Part shown: piece after piece, positions 13,601 to 28,600 of the stretch | How positions within the stretch are numbered: the stretch's first letter is position 1 | Layout: each line of letters opens with the position of its first letter | Assembly: GCF_009870125.1 (NCBI RefSeq) | Contig: NC_046679.1 | Span: 20,646,001 to 20,710,000 of the forward strand | Reading direction: 5' to 3' | DNA from: Drosophila pseudoobscura | Lineage: Eukaryota > Arthropoda > Insecta > Diptera > Drosophilidae | Length of the DNA stretch: 64,000 nucleotides | Position numbers and translations under genes: made by a program | Notes under the pieces: model-generated | Database searches by the model: none | The model's input: only the letters and a program-made list of their open reading frames with translations | What the model was told of the DNA's origin: nothing

Positions 13601-16600
13601 GGCCTTTCTTTGACTTGCATTTAATATTTCCCTTAAAATATTTCCAAAAACGTATTAAAAATTCCTGAAGTTATATATTTAACTCCACAAACAATCAAAA
13701 TGCCACAGACAGGTGCCACCAAACGAATACTTCGCTTTGAATAATAAACTGCAATTATTGAATGTCTGTAACATAAATGTAAATCCACACAAACACACAC
13801 ACAGAAAACACGAACCGAAATAGGTATACGTTTTGTTCGTTGGTAATTACAACTCTTTTTGGAGTTATTAATTAAAATTCACATACACCCATGGACACCA
13901 TGGACGTGGACAAATGGAACGTGATAGATGTAACATGCCATAAAAATATCAGCAATAAGTGGGACAATCGTGAACCAATAAAGAGGAGGGGATGGGCTTG
14001 GGGTCCATGGTTCCCTGAGCCTTATAATGGGGGCAGCCCAAAATCGTTTAGCTTTAATATGATGAGTGGGTTTTGGGTGGCCAAAATGGGTGAGGGAAGG
14101 CAGGTGGAAAGGTGAAAAAGTGGGAGCCATCGTTCAGATCATTGGCCAAATGATTTTTCGAACAATTTGTTGCTTCGCTGGAGGGGGCCTAAAGAGCGTG
14201 AAATTGATATGCAATTAAAATAATATTTTTCCAGTCGAGTGATATCTAGAATAATTATTGGATATATCTGGCGTATATATCACGTATGTATGGATGGTAT
14301 TTTATGGCCCCACAGATGTCACAACAATGCAAAAATATCGGCACCAAAAATGTGCTTGAAATAATAATTTGCTTTTTCCATTAAAGCTGCGGTTCAAGGA
14401 TTTTCCACTTCTTATTTTTAATTCAACGCCAAAAAGACAGACTAAAGAGGGGGAGAGTGGGAGAGTAGGTTTTTGGGGGAGAGGCAGGACTGAGTGACTG
14501 CTGCGGTTAATGGCTTTTGAATGCAAATTCAATTTTATCGCACTCTGTTCACTTTTTAATAAGATTTTCCTTCACTTTCCAGCCCCATCCACTGCTCTCT
14601 AGCCTCTCTATATTGTCTGCTGGCGAAAGGTGCACTCTGCTGGAAATGAAAATTAGTTGCAAGAATCCCAAAAAACAAAAAAAATATACCAGAGAAAGAA
14701 AAAGAAAGAACTGAGCCAAAAAGACACGCGACTTGCGACCTGCGAGAAATGCTTTTTGGCGCCACAAGCCTCCAAAACCTGACTGCCTGCCTGCCTGCTG
14801 CCTCGTGTGCCCCTGCCCTTGCCCCTCCCTTTTTGAGACGTAGTGGTGGTGGTGGTTGTACCTTTTCTCGATGGGGCACAGCCCACAATCCAACAAATTG
14901 CGTTTCGTGTGCAAGAGTGGGTGGGAAAACTGTCAGAATGAATGAGTAGCATGGTCACACCTACCCGGCTGTCAGTCATGAAACGAATGGCAATGGCCAA
15001 ACGGTAACACTCTCCCAAAACAAAACTGTCCAAGGCGTTGCCTTCAATCCGAAGTTTAAACTGCAAAAATATTCACCTATAGATGGATGGACGGATCTCT
15101 TTCCCAACATTCTTTTCAATTAGGTAAATGGTCTCTGAGTATGATTAGAAAGTGTTTTGAGGTGGAACCAGGGAAAGTCTAGAACGTAATGAAAGCGCTG
15201 TTCAATGGAGTGGCACGTAAGATATTTCAATTATAAAATAAGGGGAGATAGATAGAAAGGTCGAATTAACACAGAACTGTGGATGAAGATGTACTCTAAT
15301 TATGCTCAAAAATTGGCAGGTCATGACTTGGAATTCGGCATAGAACTTTATTAAAGAGGTACTTTGGAATCAATGTATAATGTTTGAATGTTATTTTTGA
15401 ACTGATCCTAAATATTCAATCCCTTTCTTTAGTTTCTGTCTCTAGAAAAGTTCTTTAGTTCTTCATATACTTATCGATTCTCCATTCAATTTTTTGTCCC
15501 TTTTAAGCAGCCTTTAAAGGACTTTATGAAAACTTATGGGAGACTGGTTTAATGCCAAAAATATCATTAAATATTCATTGAAGTGTGTAAATATTTTAAG
15601 ACTCCTGCCACATCGTTTCCAGTCACCTGTAAAGGCAGCAGCAGACTGCGTTGCAACGAAGTATCTGCATTCTTTATGTATCTTTTTTTTGGGCTGCAGC
15701 AGAGAGAGAACTCTCCATAAAGAATCCCCTATACACATGTGGGATGTAGCAAAACTTTCTTTCTTTGAAGTTTAGTTTGGCTCAAAAGTGGAAAATAATT
15801 AACCTCAAAGTTTTTGAGAAGGCGGAAGTTGCCACAGTCGACACATGCAGCACGTAACGAGCGGTCAAGCGGACCCCCAAACAATTTCCTCCTGGTCCCC
15901 CAGTACTTAATTGAGAAGTTTCGATAGGAAAAACACAGAGGGGAAGCCAAAGCCCCACTCCAAGGATGTCTCAGAGAAGTTCGGGCTCTCTCCGCAGTCT
16001 ATTATTGGAAGGAAGCTAAGGGGTTGGATGATGATGAAGATGATGATGATGTCGATGGGTGGATGGAAGGCAAATAAAATCATGCTGTCGGAAATAATAG
16101 CGTCTGGCCGGGAACTTAATTCCGAGTGGGGTTTGGGGCTTGGGGCAGCCCAAGTTTATGCAGTTTCATAAGCAATATTTGATATTTTCGTGTGGCAGCA
16201 GCAGCATCTGAAGAAGGGGCACCATCTGCATGATTAGCAAATATTTTTGTTTCGATAATCAGCGAACAATCCCATTTCTATATGGAAGGAAGCTCATGAA
16301 TATGACTGGCATTTTGTCTGGCAGTTATCTTATGATATTCCAACAGTTAAAGATGGAATAAGTTTTTGGGGGATAGAAGGTAGAGTTTTTATTTGAATTA
16401 AATTATTTTCGGTGGGAAATAGTCTTGGAAAATACAGAACTTCCTTCTCAGTATTTATTTAAAGAAAATATTCATCATATACCAATGAAAAATACTCCAA
16501 ATAGATCCTGTAAGCACATCCTTTATGTATATATATGTATTTTATAAAGATCCCTTGCAAATGATTTCTTGTAATTTTCTAATCGAAACTCCCTTTCTGA

Positions 16601-19600
16601 TTCTCCATTTCAGGTGATAACTCCATAAGTAAGTACTTCCCCTACAAGAAAGCAAAACAATTACTCATCCATTGCGCAACATAAAATACAATATATTTTC
16701 AACCACAAAACAAAAACATATTCCAATTGGCTTGAAAGTACGAGTATATCCAAAAAAAAAAGCACCAAAGATACATTTTGCATTCGCTGTAGGATACAGA
16801 AACTTCACTTCAAGTAGTAGATCCCTCAAAAACCGCAAAAGCCCTGATTAAATGTTATTAAAAACATTTTTGCCAGCCTATAGAAACCTCTGCCAAAAAA
16901 CCGCAAAACGAAATTCATGAAATTTCAATAATTGTATAATAATTTCCCTTGAAAAAAACTATATCAATTCTGTGAAAATATATTGAGGGGCTTGTTTTTT
17001 TGTGACGACCATTTTGTGTATCGAAATCATCTAGAGTTGACCCAAACTGAGAAAAAAAAGTGAACCCAAACAGAGAAGAAAACAAAAAAAAAGTGAACCA
17101 ATCAAGCGGACGACCATTTTGGAGACGGTTTCAGCGGAAACGTCGCTTTTTCATGTTCGTGACCAAAGTTTAAGTCTGACTGGTCTTCGGGAATGGGAAT
17201 GGGAACGGGGAGGGGATACAGAGACAAACTGAGAATCGAAAGAGAGACAGCGAGGTAGAGAGAGTAAAAAAACATACAAATTTTTACCTGAATTAAATTG
17301 AGTAACGAAAACACGAAAAGTTTTTTAATGCCTGGCAGCAGACACTGAAGGTTGAGGAGAGGTACATAAATACACATGTACCTATAGAAGAAATATAAGT
17401 ATATGAGTATATATGTATGTATGTATATGTAGACCATTCTTATTTCATTTTTTGTTGCTGTTTACTTATAAGGGGGGAGAGTAGCAGGGGAGGAGGAGTA
17501 AGGTAGTGCTGAACCAAACACGCTACCATTTTTTGGGCTTAGTTCTACAGACAGAAAAAAAGATGAAAATGAGTATGATTTCTGGAGAATAGACACGTTT
17601 CTTATGGTATATTTGTACATATATATATTTATGGCTAGTAAACCCATAGATACACTTCATATTAGAAAACTAAGGGTCCAGGGCCCTACGCACTCGCCTC
17701 GCCTCTCAACCCCCTGCTCACACGCTTCGCACACCCACAACGTTTTTAAATACATAATATAAAGATATCTTAAATTAAAATTTTGATGGATTATAGTTAT
17801 ATTTGTTTCACTCTTAAGCCAGACAATGAAATGAATAAGTATCTAAGACGATGGCTTTACTCTTTAATAAAGCTTTGCCTTAGTAGAAAATACCATTTAA
17901 TATCATTTAAACAGTCGGTCTATTCTTAAATACTCTTCAATCAAAAATATTTCATTGAAGATTCAAAGTTTCATCAAAAGCCAAGGTCTATTGCCCATGG
18001 TATATGGATATCCAGGGTTTCCTAAGCCCCTTATTTTTTTCTTTTCTTAATTTTGTGTCTTTTTTTGTCAGTGTACCTGTAAACACGCTCTCTCCCCTGA
18101 CCAGTACTCACCTACTCGCTCTCCCTCCGCTCTCTTTCCGCTTTTGTGGTATTGGTAGAGGGGCGGTTGTTGCGGAGGAAATAATTACATGATTGAGGTA
18201 CTCCACACACACACACACACAGACACGCTGAAACATGGAAAGGGCAACACTTGCATGAATACCCACAATGACAAACACTGGGCCACCACCGCCCTTCCTC
18301 CCCCCATCCATTTCTCTCTCTCTTTCCCTCTCTGGAAGTTCTCTTGGGTTCTTTTTTCGTGGCCTTTCTGGTGGTGGTCGTTGTCTGATCGAAAAGAACA
18401 TGTCAGAGGTTCCTGACCATTGCATGACTTGGCCCCCCTGTGTACCCGCGTTGTCCCCGTGTGTGTCCCTGTGCGAGTGTGTATCTGTGTGTTGAACCAC
18501 CGGCACATGCACGAGCATGAATGAATGAATGGCTTTGGCTATGGCATGGCGGCTTTTTTTTATATAGCCGGTTCTTGTTCGTGTGCTTTTTTTCTTCTTT
18601 CTTTCGTAGTTTTTTCTTTTGGTTATTTTTTTTATAATTCACGGCAAAAGACCGCAACAAAGACCGGGGCCCCAGAGCAATTATTGTATCGGTTGCCCCA
18701 CACACACACCAGTCCCGCACCATGCAAACCACCACCACTGTAGAGTGACCTCCTCCCTCCACCCGCTCCTCCCTCCCAGCCGCAAAACGGTAACCATTCG
18801 CTTGGCCAGGAACGTGTGTCCTTGTGTGTTTGTGTAAGGACTGACGTTGAGGTCAGGGCATTGTCGTGTGGTTATTGGCTGGCTGCTTGTCGGTTGGTTG
18901 GTTACCTCACAGAAGGATTCTAATGCAAACACAACGAGCCAACACGAACACACAAAAAGCCATAGGATATGCAAGGCTTATACAATACATATAGTAAATA
19001 CATAGAGGACTATAAAGTACATGGAAAACCGAACAATTCTGAAGACTCGACAAAAATATACGCTAGAATTTGGACAGTGGAGAGTGTCTCTTAATTTCCT
19101 ACAAAATTTTGCGGGGCTTAGAGATAGCATAAAGACTTCGCCTTGCATTATTCATGAAATATTTATAGAAATTAGAGAATCTATCACTTTTAAGGGACTG
19201 TATTTAAAATCAGGGAAAAAATTAAATTCTTAAATTTCATAATTTATTTTGATAAATATAAAAAAACAATTAGATTAAAAAAACGTATTTTTTTAATTTT
19301 TGTTGTGTAGAAAGAGGATTTTGTATTTTTGCAATATGTAAAATAGAATACAAAAGTTGTTAAAAATTCTGCAAAAAATTCGCTTCTTGGTTGAAGTTTA
19401 TTTTAAAGATTATATATATAAAAAAATCAAGAACATATTTCCGTAACAAGATCACTTGTTTAATTCAAAAAACTATAACTCCATGAGTAATAAAATAAAT
19501 TAAGAAAAATATTAAAAGTATAGATAGAAACATCCCACCAAAATATGTCTCAACTTTCCTACTCTTCAAAGACTTTTTCTTATAAGAACTCTTCTCATAC

Positions 19601-22600
19601 GTTTCTTCTTATCTTTTATTTTAATAGTTTTTTTTAATGGTTAAACTTTTCCCCACATTAAATTTAATGTTTGTACATATCCTTTTGTCCAACAATATAA
19701 TTTGAGACTTCCTCAATTGTTCTTTTACATTTTCCAACAACCTCAACGAATAGATCATCTATGACGACTACGCGCCAGCTTGTCCGTCATGAGGATTTAC
19801 CATTAATTTTGCCCTGACCTCTAAAGTTCCGCCTCCAGACAACCAACCAACAAAAAAAAAAACACTCCCCCATGCAGAAGAGACCTTCAGAGACACACTC
19901 TCCACTCCCTCTGCAACTGTGGGTTCCCGCTATCGTTCCCGTTCCCCCTCGATTGCAGCAGTGGCAGGATTAATTTCTAATTTCGCCTAATGTTCAGAGA
20001 GTGTTCGATGTTTACATTTTGGGTGCTGTGCTCGTGTTTTTGGTCTCGTCTTCTAATTTACCTTGATAAAATTGTACCGATTCCCCATTCCCATTCCCAT
20101 GACCAGAGACCTCGGACCCAGAGAGCAGAGACCGGACCCCAGACCCCAGACCCATCCCAAGCCCTGCCCTATCCCCGGGCTGTTTTTGTCTCTGCCCTCG
20201 TAAACGCATTCATCGTTGTCTCTGAGCCGAGTCGTCTCCGAGTCGAGTCCGGGGCGATGTCTACTACGGCTCTGAGTCGGAGTCGGAGACGGAGACGGAC
20301 GACCAGGGCCCACATGTTTGCATCATTAATCATGACGTTTCAGCTCTGACACATTTGGCCGATCGGCGGCAAAGGCAGCAGCAGCGGCAGCAGCAGCAAC
20401 GGCAACAGCAGCGGCAGCAGCAGCGCTCTAACAAACGGAGGATTGTAATGAACACGTTTTGTAAGGCACATAGAGAGGTATTACTGTGAGCCAGAAAAAG
20501 ACAGAAACTAAGGGCAGAAAAAGACAGAAACTAAGGGCAGAAAAAGACAGAAACTAAGAGACAGAAAGAGATAAAAACTAAGAGACAGACTGCCAGACGA
20601 AATACCTTAAAAAAAACACCAGAGGATGAGACAGACGCACGTCAACGATGGCTCGCGGACAGCAGCAGCAGCAGCGGATGCGTACGCTCAGCGAGAGGGC
20701 CGATGCCGATGCCTCTTCTCGTCAGCGGCCAAGAGACAATGGGCCACAATTTGAAGACAAATATTTTCACAATGGTAGCAGAAGACAAAAAGAAAGAACA
20801 GCAAACAGTAGACGGAGGCAAACTCATGTAAATATTGGCCAAAAACTATTTACGAAACTATTAGCTGCAGTTATGGGACAAGAGACTAATTGTGGCCAAG
20901 ACTCCTGTGGTGGCATGGGAGGGCGCGGAATCGTCTTGAAAGGGAGAGTTTATGAGGCAGAGATGACGAGGAGATAATAGAACATTAGCAAAAGGGGAAC
21001 GTGCACCATCAGAAGAGATTATTGCATAAGGATATGTCCAACCCAAGGACTTGGAAGATAAAAGAGTCATTTAGATTGTATTCATTGCAGATAGTAGTAG
21101 CATAAAATGTAGAGTTCTGAGGGATTGTCTGGAAATCAAGGATCATTGATTGCAGGAGGAGTTTTGTAAGCACTTCATGGGGGAATAAAAGTAAGTCAAA
21201 GACACATTTCCATTGTCAGATCCTTGGAAAGGGTTTGACCTGAGAAAACTCTACCTCTAATTAAGGATCATTTTGTATTTGATTTATATATCATTTTACA
21301 AAGAAAGAATATAAGGAAAATTTAATAGAAAGATCTGTTTGGAGGACAATCACATTTGCAGGCTGCAAATTCTAAGATCTAAGAATTATGACCAAACATG
21401 AACATCTTTTCCTTGAAAACTGGGGCAGGCCCCAAGACCTGCCCGACTTCGCATCATTTACTTTTTTTATGTACATTTAAAAGTCGTAAAACTTTAAGGA
21501 TACTCTCCTTTTTAAGACACTCTTTTCACCTTCCTTATTGGAGCGCTTGGAATATTTAAATTTCGCTTTTCTTAAAGCGATTTTCGAGAGCGAACGCTTT
21601 TCGACAAGTTTTGCCGACTGAAAGGCCATTTGTCCTTGGTATCAGGATAGCTGCTACTAAACCAAATCTAGGTTGACTTATATACTTCCGTTTCCGGCAG
21701 CGAACATACGCTACAACTTGGCTCTCAAGCGCCTGTTCGTAGTCCTTACAGCGCACCTCCCTCCTTCCAGCCATTGCATAGCTTATGTTCTTGGGGATTT
21801 TTTATGGCTGACTTTCTCGGGGAGGGTTGTGGGTGCAGAGTGGAGGGTGCAGGGTGGTGGAGGGGGATCTGGCAGGAGTGTACTTGGCGCAGAAACAGAA
21901 TTTTATGCAAATATCCTAATCAAATTCACATTTTGAAGTTCAACTGTTTTATCCAAAAGTTTTACCTACCCGAAAGCCAGAAGCCTGGAAGCTGAAGCCA
22001 AAAGCTGGCAACGTCGTCGACGGCGTGTGGCAGACGCAGTCGAGACGCGCAGCAGCAGCAACCAGAAGGAGGATGCCACCCATTTTTAATTTATTTCCAC
22101 TTACAAAAAAAAAAGAAGGAACTCTAGCCAGAAGCAGAGGCAGGAGCCCACACACCTTCCTTTATCCGTATCCGGTGCGTGCGTCCGGCGGAGTTTGGTT
22201 CTCGTTTGGGTTTGGGGTTGTTGTTATCGGGTGTTCTTCCCCCCATCTTCCTCCTCTGGGCTGGGTCCATGGCACACCGCTCTGGCCATATCCTCATCCG
22301 TCCCATGCGGTGGTTGTCGCCCAATATTTTCACTTATCAAAGCGGTCCGGCCCCACCTCCCAGAAAAACCCACCACAAACTTAAATCTGCATGTCGAAAG
22401 CGATTAAACAGTTACCGCCGCTGCCGCTGTGTCTGGATTGTGGGGATTGTGGCTGCTACTTCGGCATCACAGAGTGGCTTCCACGAATTAAAACAAAGGC
22501 AGAAGCACAAAAAAAAGGATAAAAATTAGTCACTCTGCGGTGACAGTAATTCTCAGGCAGATGCCGATGCCCCACCAAGTCCCACCAAGCCACCATCCTC

Positions 22601-25600
22601 CATCTATAGCTCCCCCGCTGTGGTGTCTGTGAGTGTGTGTGGGGCATTCGTTGCGGCACTCGGCAACAACTGTGCAACATTCGTGCCCATCCTCGCCATT
22701 GAGTGATTAATTGCAATTTAAACGGTTTCAATTAAGGCACTGCGCATCCTTCGGTCCTCCCAGAGTCCTTTGAGTCCCCGGATATCATTTCGTTTTTGTC
22801 TCTGGTTTTTTCTCTTATTGATGGAATCGATGGCAGTGATAGACAATGGCTTGAAGGGAAATTAGGTAAAATATTAAGGAAACAGAACAAAAACCATATG
22901 ATTAAAGGTGAATCAGTTGGGGCCTTTTATCAGAGACATTCTCTCTGGTTTTTGATGGCCTTTGGAGCCCATTTATGTGTTCAATTTTATTATATTTCAA
23001 AGCTGCTCTACAGATACATTTTTCTACCAAAGTTCTACTCATAAAGGTATAAGTTTTGGGTCATTTAACATTATGCAGATAAAAGATCTCTATTCCACCT
23101 CAATTGTTGTAGATCTTTAACTTAAGGCCACATTTCCACTTCATTCGTTTTCCCCATCGACGGGCACATAATCGTTCGTGCAATTGCCTCCTAATACCCA
23201 GTAATCATTTCATCAATTTCGAAGCAACTGCCATGAAATATACGAGTATGTATCCCCAAAGCTCAATTGACTAGCAAAACACTTTCCATGAATGATATAT
23301 GCCCAGAGCCCAGAGCTTATGCATAAATAAGGGAAATAAATGTACATACCATACAATATTGAATGGAACTATGTGACACAGAGCATATGTCGCCACCTGT
23401 ATGTAATGCCCCCCGAGGGCTACACATGGAGTTGACAAGAATTTGGAATGGGACACCCATCCCCCAAAAAAAGGTGGAAACTTTGACGGCCAGCAAGACA
23501 AAATGCAAAACTTTTGGCCAAAAATACAAGGAGTGTTGCCGTTCCTTAGGCAAATTCGTATGTGAAACATTTGGCAGGCAGGCGATTTATTTAATGTCTC
23601 TGCCATAGAATAGAGCTGCCAAGGACCTCAATGGGGGGAAGGCCAGGCCAGGCCATTTCATGGCATGCCATGCATGGCAGGCAGGCTGCAGGTTTCAGTG
23701 ATTTAAATGATTTATGTCTCAAGACTTTGACTCCAGGGTTAATATTGGCCAAAAGGCACAGAGGAAAAAAGAGCAAAAGAGCAAAACCAAAACGACAGCA
23801 GCCACCACAAGAACAGAGCATATTTTAGGGGACAAATTTACGCACTGCCAGAGAGCGCACAGAACATGGAAACCCATTGGCTGCAACTTGCGTTCTGTGG
23901 GCCATAACTCATATCGAAAAGGCGGCGCTTGTGGCAAATTGGAGGCTCCAGCAGCAGCAGACGAGACCGATACTCCGTCCACACACAGCTGCATCATCAT
24001 GTTGAACGCATGCGAACACCCGTTGAAATTCAATTATCGGAAACCGGATCGCAAGGGAACCCAGGCGGGGGCCATCACGCATACGCCATGTTGTCGGAGT
24101 CGGAGCCGGACCCGCAATTAAAGCGCCAGCCGCAGCCGTTAATTAATTTGCATTTGCGACAGCCACACAAAATACACAGAGAAGCACACACACACACACA
24201 AACTAAAACTTGTTGATTGCCCAACACGCTAGACTGGAACTAAAAAGAAAGTGGCTCTCACTAAAGATAGACGAAGGAGGGATGCTCTTTTTGACGGTCT
24301 ATACTCTGAGAAAAGTATGAGAAATGATATAAGAATGAAAGAGGACACTCTTATCAAGGAAACCCATATACCTTCCCATCAAAAAGTAGGGTATAAATTG
24401 CTTAGCCATAGAAGCATTGTGTCAATTAACCAATTTGTGTGTGTTGGCCCGGCTACAAAGTAACAAAGCAGCCCCCCTGCCATTTTATCGGCCGAAGATT
24501 TATAGCATTTTTAAATAGTTTTTCGCTGTTAAGTGGCTGGTGTGCTGAAAGCTTTAGTTAGAATGTTGCAAAATGTGCATAAATACTCGCAGCTAATTGG
24601 TCAAGAGGTCATTAAGTTCGAAATGGGAGTAGGTTGAGTGCTTTTAAGTAAGGATATTGATTAAGGAAGTATTTAGTTAATGGAACGCAAGTAATGGAAC
24701 GAGTAATTGTAAATTTTAAATGATATATGGCAATGAAATTTTGTCTGGGATATTGTAATAGAATAGGTATATTAGATATCAAATGAAAGATTGTAAGTTT
24801 TATAAATCTTATAGACTTTTTCTTGAAGAAATTCTCATTCTATTGGTTGTGGTTCTTCTATGATCTATCTATTTGAGTCTATTTTTATATTCCTAATAGA
24901 GGGACTCCTTTTGTTCGGGCGACAACCCCCGGCTCACTCGCTTCACTTGCGCCGATATGAGTAAAATGTCGTACAACGACGACGACCAAAAAATTTTTTA
25001 TATAACAATCATATTCTAGGCTTTTGTTTAAAGATCTTCTATTATCTATCTATCCAACTATTTGTATATTCTTTTAAACGTTTACTAGATTTTTCCTTGA
25101 AGAGTTTCCCATTCTAGTTGTTCCAAGATCGTCTTCCCAGATCTACCTGTTGATCTATCTTTATATATTTTTCGCGCTCTTTGTTCTTAGATATTCAAAT
25201 CATTTCATATCATAAAATACCTTTCTACTGCAGTCATATCATAGGTTTTCCAGTTTCCATTTAATTAGAAGTGGAAAATACTTCTACTTCTGGTCACAGC
25301 CCCTCCACACTCTCTCTCTCTCTCTCGCACTCTCTTTCTTCTCTCCCTCTCCCTGTCCCTGTCTCTGATTCTTCTCTTTTTCTTCTAGTTTTAGCCATCG
25401 CAGACTTTTCGCGTTTTCCTTTTGGCATGCCGGAAGTGACTTTTGCTTTTTCTTTTCCTCTTTTTCCAAATGCTGTTTTTTTTTTCTTCCACAATGAATA
25501 TAATTTTTTCTTGCCGCCGGTTCGGACTGTTCTTGTTGCTGTTGTTGTTGTTGCTGTTCGTGTTTAAAATAAGCAGCAAAACTTGCGATGCGATAAAAAT

Positions 25601-28600
25601 GCCGCTTCAAGAAGTGGCAAAAGAAAACCAACGATGATGGAGGAGAGGAAGGTCCAAAGAACAGGAAAAATGGCCAAATGAAAAAAGAGCAAAAGAAAAT
25701 AAAAGTTAGCTTTGTAGAGAGGCGAAGTTATAGATACCCTTAAGATCTGTAAGTTTCGAAGTGTTTGGATATGGAGAACCTTTCAAAAACGTTATAGAAA
25801 ACTGTATTACATTGTAATTTTTCAAATTTTGTTGGATTATGTTTAGAAAGTAAAGAATTCTTTCTGCAAAGGGGTCTATGCAACGAAACCTATAAAAATC
25901 TATATTGTGGATTGTGGATTCATAAGTCCCGACTTTTCTCTCCATCAAACACCCTTTCCAAAAGTATTATACCCCTTTTAAAGTGTATAAAAAGAAGTAC
26001 GCAAGAAAGCTCCGCGTGTAAACGGTTTTTATTTTATTTCTTTACTTTTTCTGTACTTTGCTGCCGCCACAACTCCCTCCCTTCCCCATGTACATTGAAC
26101 TACCTTCTGACGGACCTTCTGTGGACGGACAACAGCCAACAACTGGGTGGCCAACAGCCCACAGATCCCCCCTGGCCCGCTGGCCCGCTTGCCCCCTTGC
26201 CACTGCCACAAGTGACGCGGCCACTCTGAAGTTGGCTGCGGGGCGATTCCACTTGCGAGACAAATGGAAATGAAGCGTTTATTCTGCTTTATTGCGGCGA
26301 TAAGAAAAAAAATGAGGCATTATTTTCGTTGTTTCAAGGCAACTTTTTTCCAGTCACTTGGAGCTCCACTCCACTCCATGCCCCCTCCATCCCCTACACT
26401 GCAAGACATTCGCAGATATTTTCCATTTTGCGCCTTGGGGCGGAGCTGAAGCCTGACCACAGGTCGAGTCAGAGGAATGCCAGGGAATGCGGCAATTTCC
26501 TGGAGCGTCTCCGGTTTGTGGTTTTTTTTCCCCTTTGGGGTGGTGCGAGCCATGATTTGGCGCTTTGCTTATCCCCCATTTCGGAAAGAAATCTTATTTC
26601 TGTCGGGGGTGGAGCCTGAATTACTTGCATTTTAATGTGCCGCAAATCGAGCAGAAGAAAAATCTAAGAATATTTCAATTTGTTTTGGTGAAACTCAAAT
26701 GAAAATAAAGTGACTTTTAGTGCATTTTTCAAGAATTAAGGAAGGTAATTCTCAATGAAAATGTTTCACAGAAGAAAATTTCTTCATAAAAATTGAAGTG
26801 ATATTTAACTGTAGAAGGGAAATACTCCTTTCTTCACTGAAAGTACATTTCCTAGACACAAAACTCTAAAAAAATAATTATTTCCCGGGAAAAGCAATAG
26901 TAAAACAAATATTTAAAAGTTATATATTAAAAGTTCTTCCAAAGGGAAAAAGTCATACGATTCCCTGCTCAAATGCCATTCATAATGGCTCCCATTGCTA
27001 CCATCCATTCCCCCACACACGAAACCAATTATTAGCCCCGACTCTTGTGACTTTTGTTTTGGTTTCCATGTTCAATAACTCATCAGCAATAAACCGTGAA
27101 AATGAAACAGTAGCCAGATCAATCAAAGGCCAGAATTCAAGCTTCATTTCAGCCCAAGAGATCAATATCGTACACTGGAGAGTACAAATGTACTCTCACA
27201 TAGAAAAGAGAGCCCAAACGAGTGGCGTGGAGTGGCGTGAAACCAATGCGATGATCAGGGCACAATAAAACCCCATTGCCAAAGCCAAAGCCAAAGTCCC
27301 CCCCGCCAAAAACCTCATCGCGCATCATTAATTATGCTCAGGCATTGCCAACAGCAAACAACAGAAACGGAAAGAGAGAAGCAGAAGAGCAGAAGGCAGC
27401 AGAGCAGAGCAGAAAAGCAAAGACACGGCACACAAAAGCTGTCAGCGCACGCTGCTGATCTGTCAAATGCTGCCGCAGCCAGCGTCCGAAAAGAAATGCC
27501 CAAGAGAGATCCGTTCGTTCGTCTGTCAGTCAGTCAGCCTCTGGTCTGAGCCGCTTGCCGCTTGCCACTTGGCTGCTTGCTGCCTGGCGACGCTTTTGTG
27601 TGCAACTCAAACACAAAATATTGATTAATCATAAAAAAAAGAGAGAAATATTTTGTTAAGAAGTCGGCCATTGCTGTGCCCTAGCCAGTGCTCTGCTCTG
27701 GACTCTGTCGTTAGAGATGCGAGTGTGTCAAGCGATCGTGAAAGCGAATGGAATGGTCCTACTTAAGAACCCAGAAGAGTTATAAAATGTATGCCAAAAA
27801 TCACACTCTTCAGCAAAGGAGAAGAATTAAGTTGTTAAATTAATGATACTGTATCGAAAGAATGCTTTTTTCTGTCTGTCAATGCCTCTTCAAGGCATTA
27901 CCATCTCCATAAAACAGAGTTGCTTGCCATTAGAAATCGATCTTAAAGACTAATCGTTCTGCAATTCAATGCATTTGTGACTATTATGATAAGTTATCCG
28001 ATATATACATATTTCTTTATCCTCAGTAAACACTTTACCCTGTTTAATATGGTTAATATTTCAGTCCAAGAAAGTCTTTCCAGATTAAAACTAATATAAA
28101 TATGAATCATCCAAAGGTCAAAGATCACTTTACCTATTCGTGATTCCCTATCCTATCGCTCTCCTACCAATCACGTTGCCATCTCTAGTCCACATCATTC
28201 ATATTCATTCATTCACTGTACAGAGAGCGAGCTCTGGCTGCCGGCTTTTGGAGGTGTCAAGACTTCAAACGATCATAAGCTGATTTTTGGCCTTCAGCTT
28301 CAGTATTTGTCTTTGTCCGACCTGTATCTGTATCTGTTTCTGCGGCTGTGAGATTGTTTGAGTAGCATTTGTGTGCTGCCTTACAATTTACTCGTTAAAT
28401 AATTTTTCATGCAACCTGAAGCAAGGAGACTAATCATTTTCATTTCTATGTCGGCACGCTTTCTTGTCCATTGTTTGCGAAAACCGCGAGAGAGCGAGAG
28501 GCTTTCCATGGAAGGCCTCTCAATGTCATGTCATGGGGTCTATTGTTGGTTATGGCAGCTTCTGCTTTGGACATACAATTGGATCTGCAACTGAAAGACT

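Larger units (their letters stand above)
5155..16613 (+). other. pb: pb intron 2 (11.5 kb)
   Basis: Lies between the main N-terminal exon and the microexon; donor CAGG|GTGAGT, acceptor TTCTCCATTTCAG. No gene found. It contains several microsatellites (5869-5895, 5986-6001, 11939-11953, 12013-12030), a G-run cluster at 12432-12459, a perfect 12-bp stem at 10469-10499 and paired TGATCGATTG at 13383-13400. In D. melanogaster, pb intron 2 is known to carry cis-regulatory elements needed for labial expression; I infer the same here. Confidence 0.8.

Noticed and set aside
20492-20584. Tandem array considered as CRISPR-like
   Set aside because: Direct head-to-tail repeat without spacers, in an animal intron.
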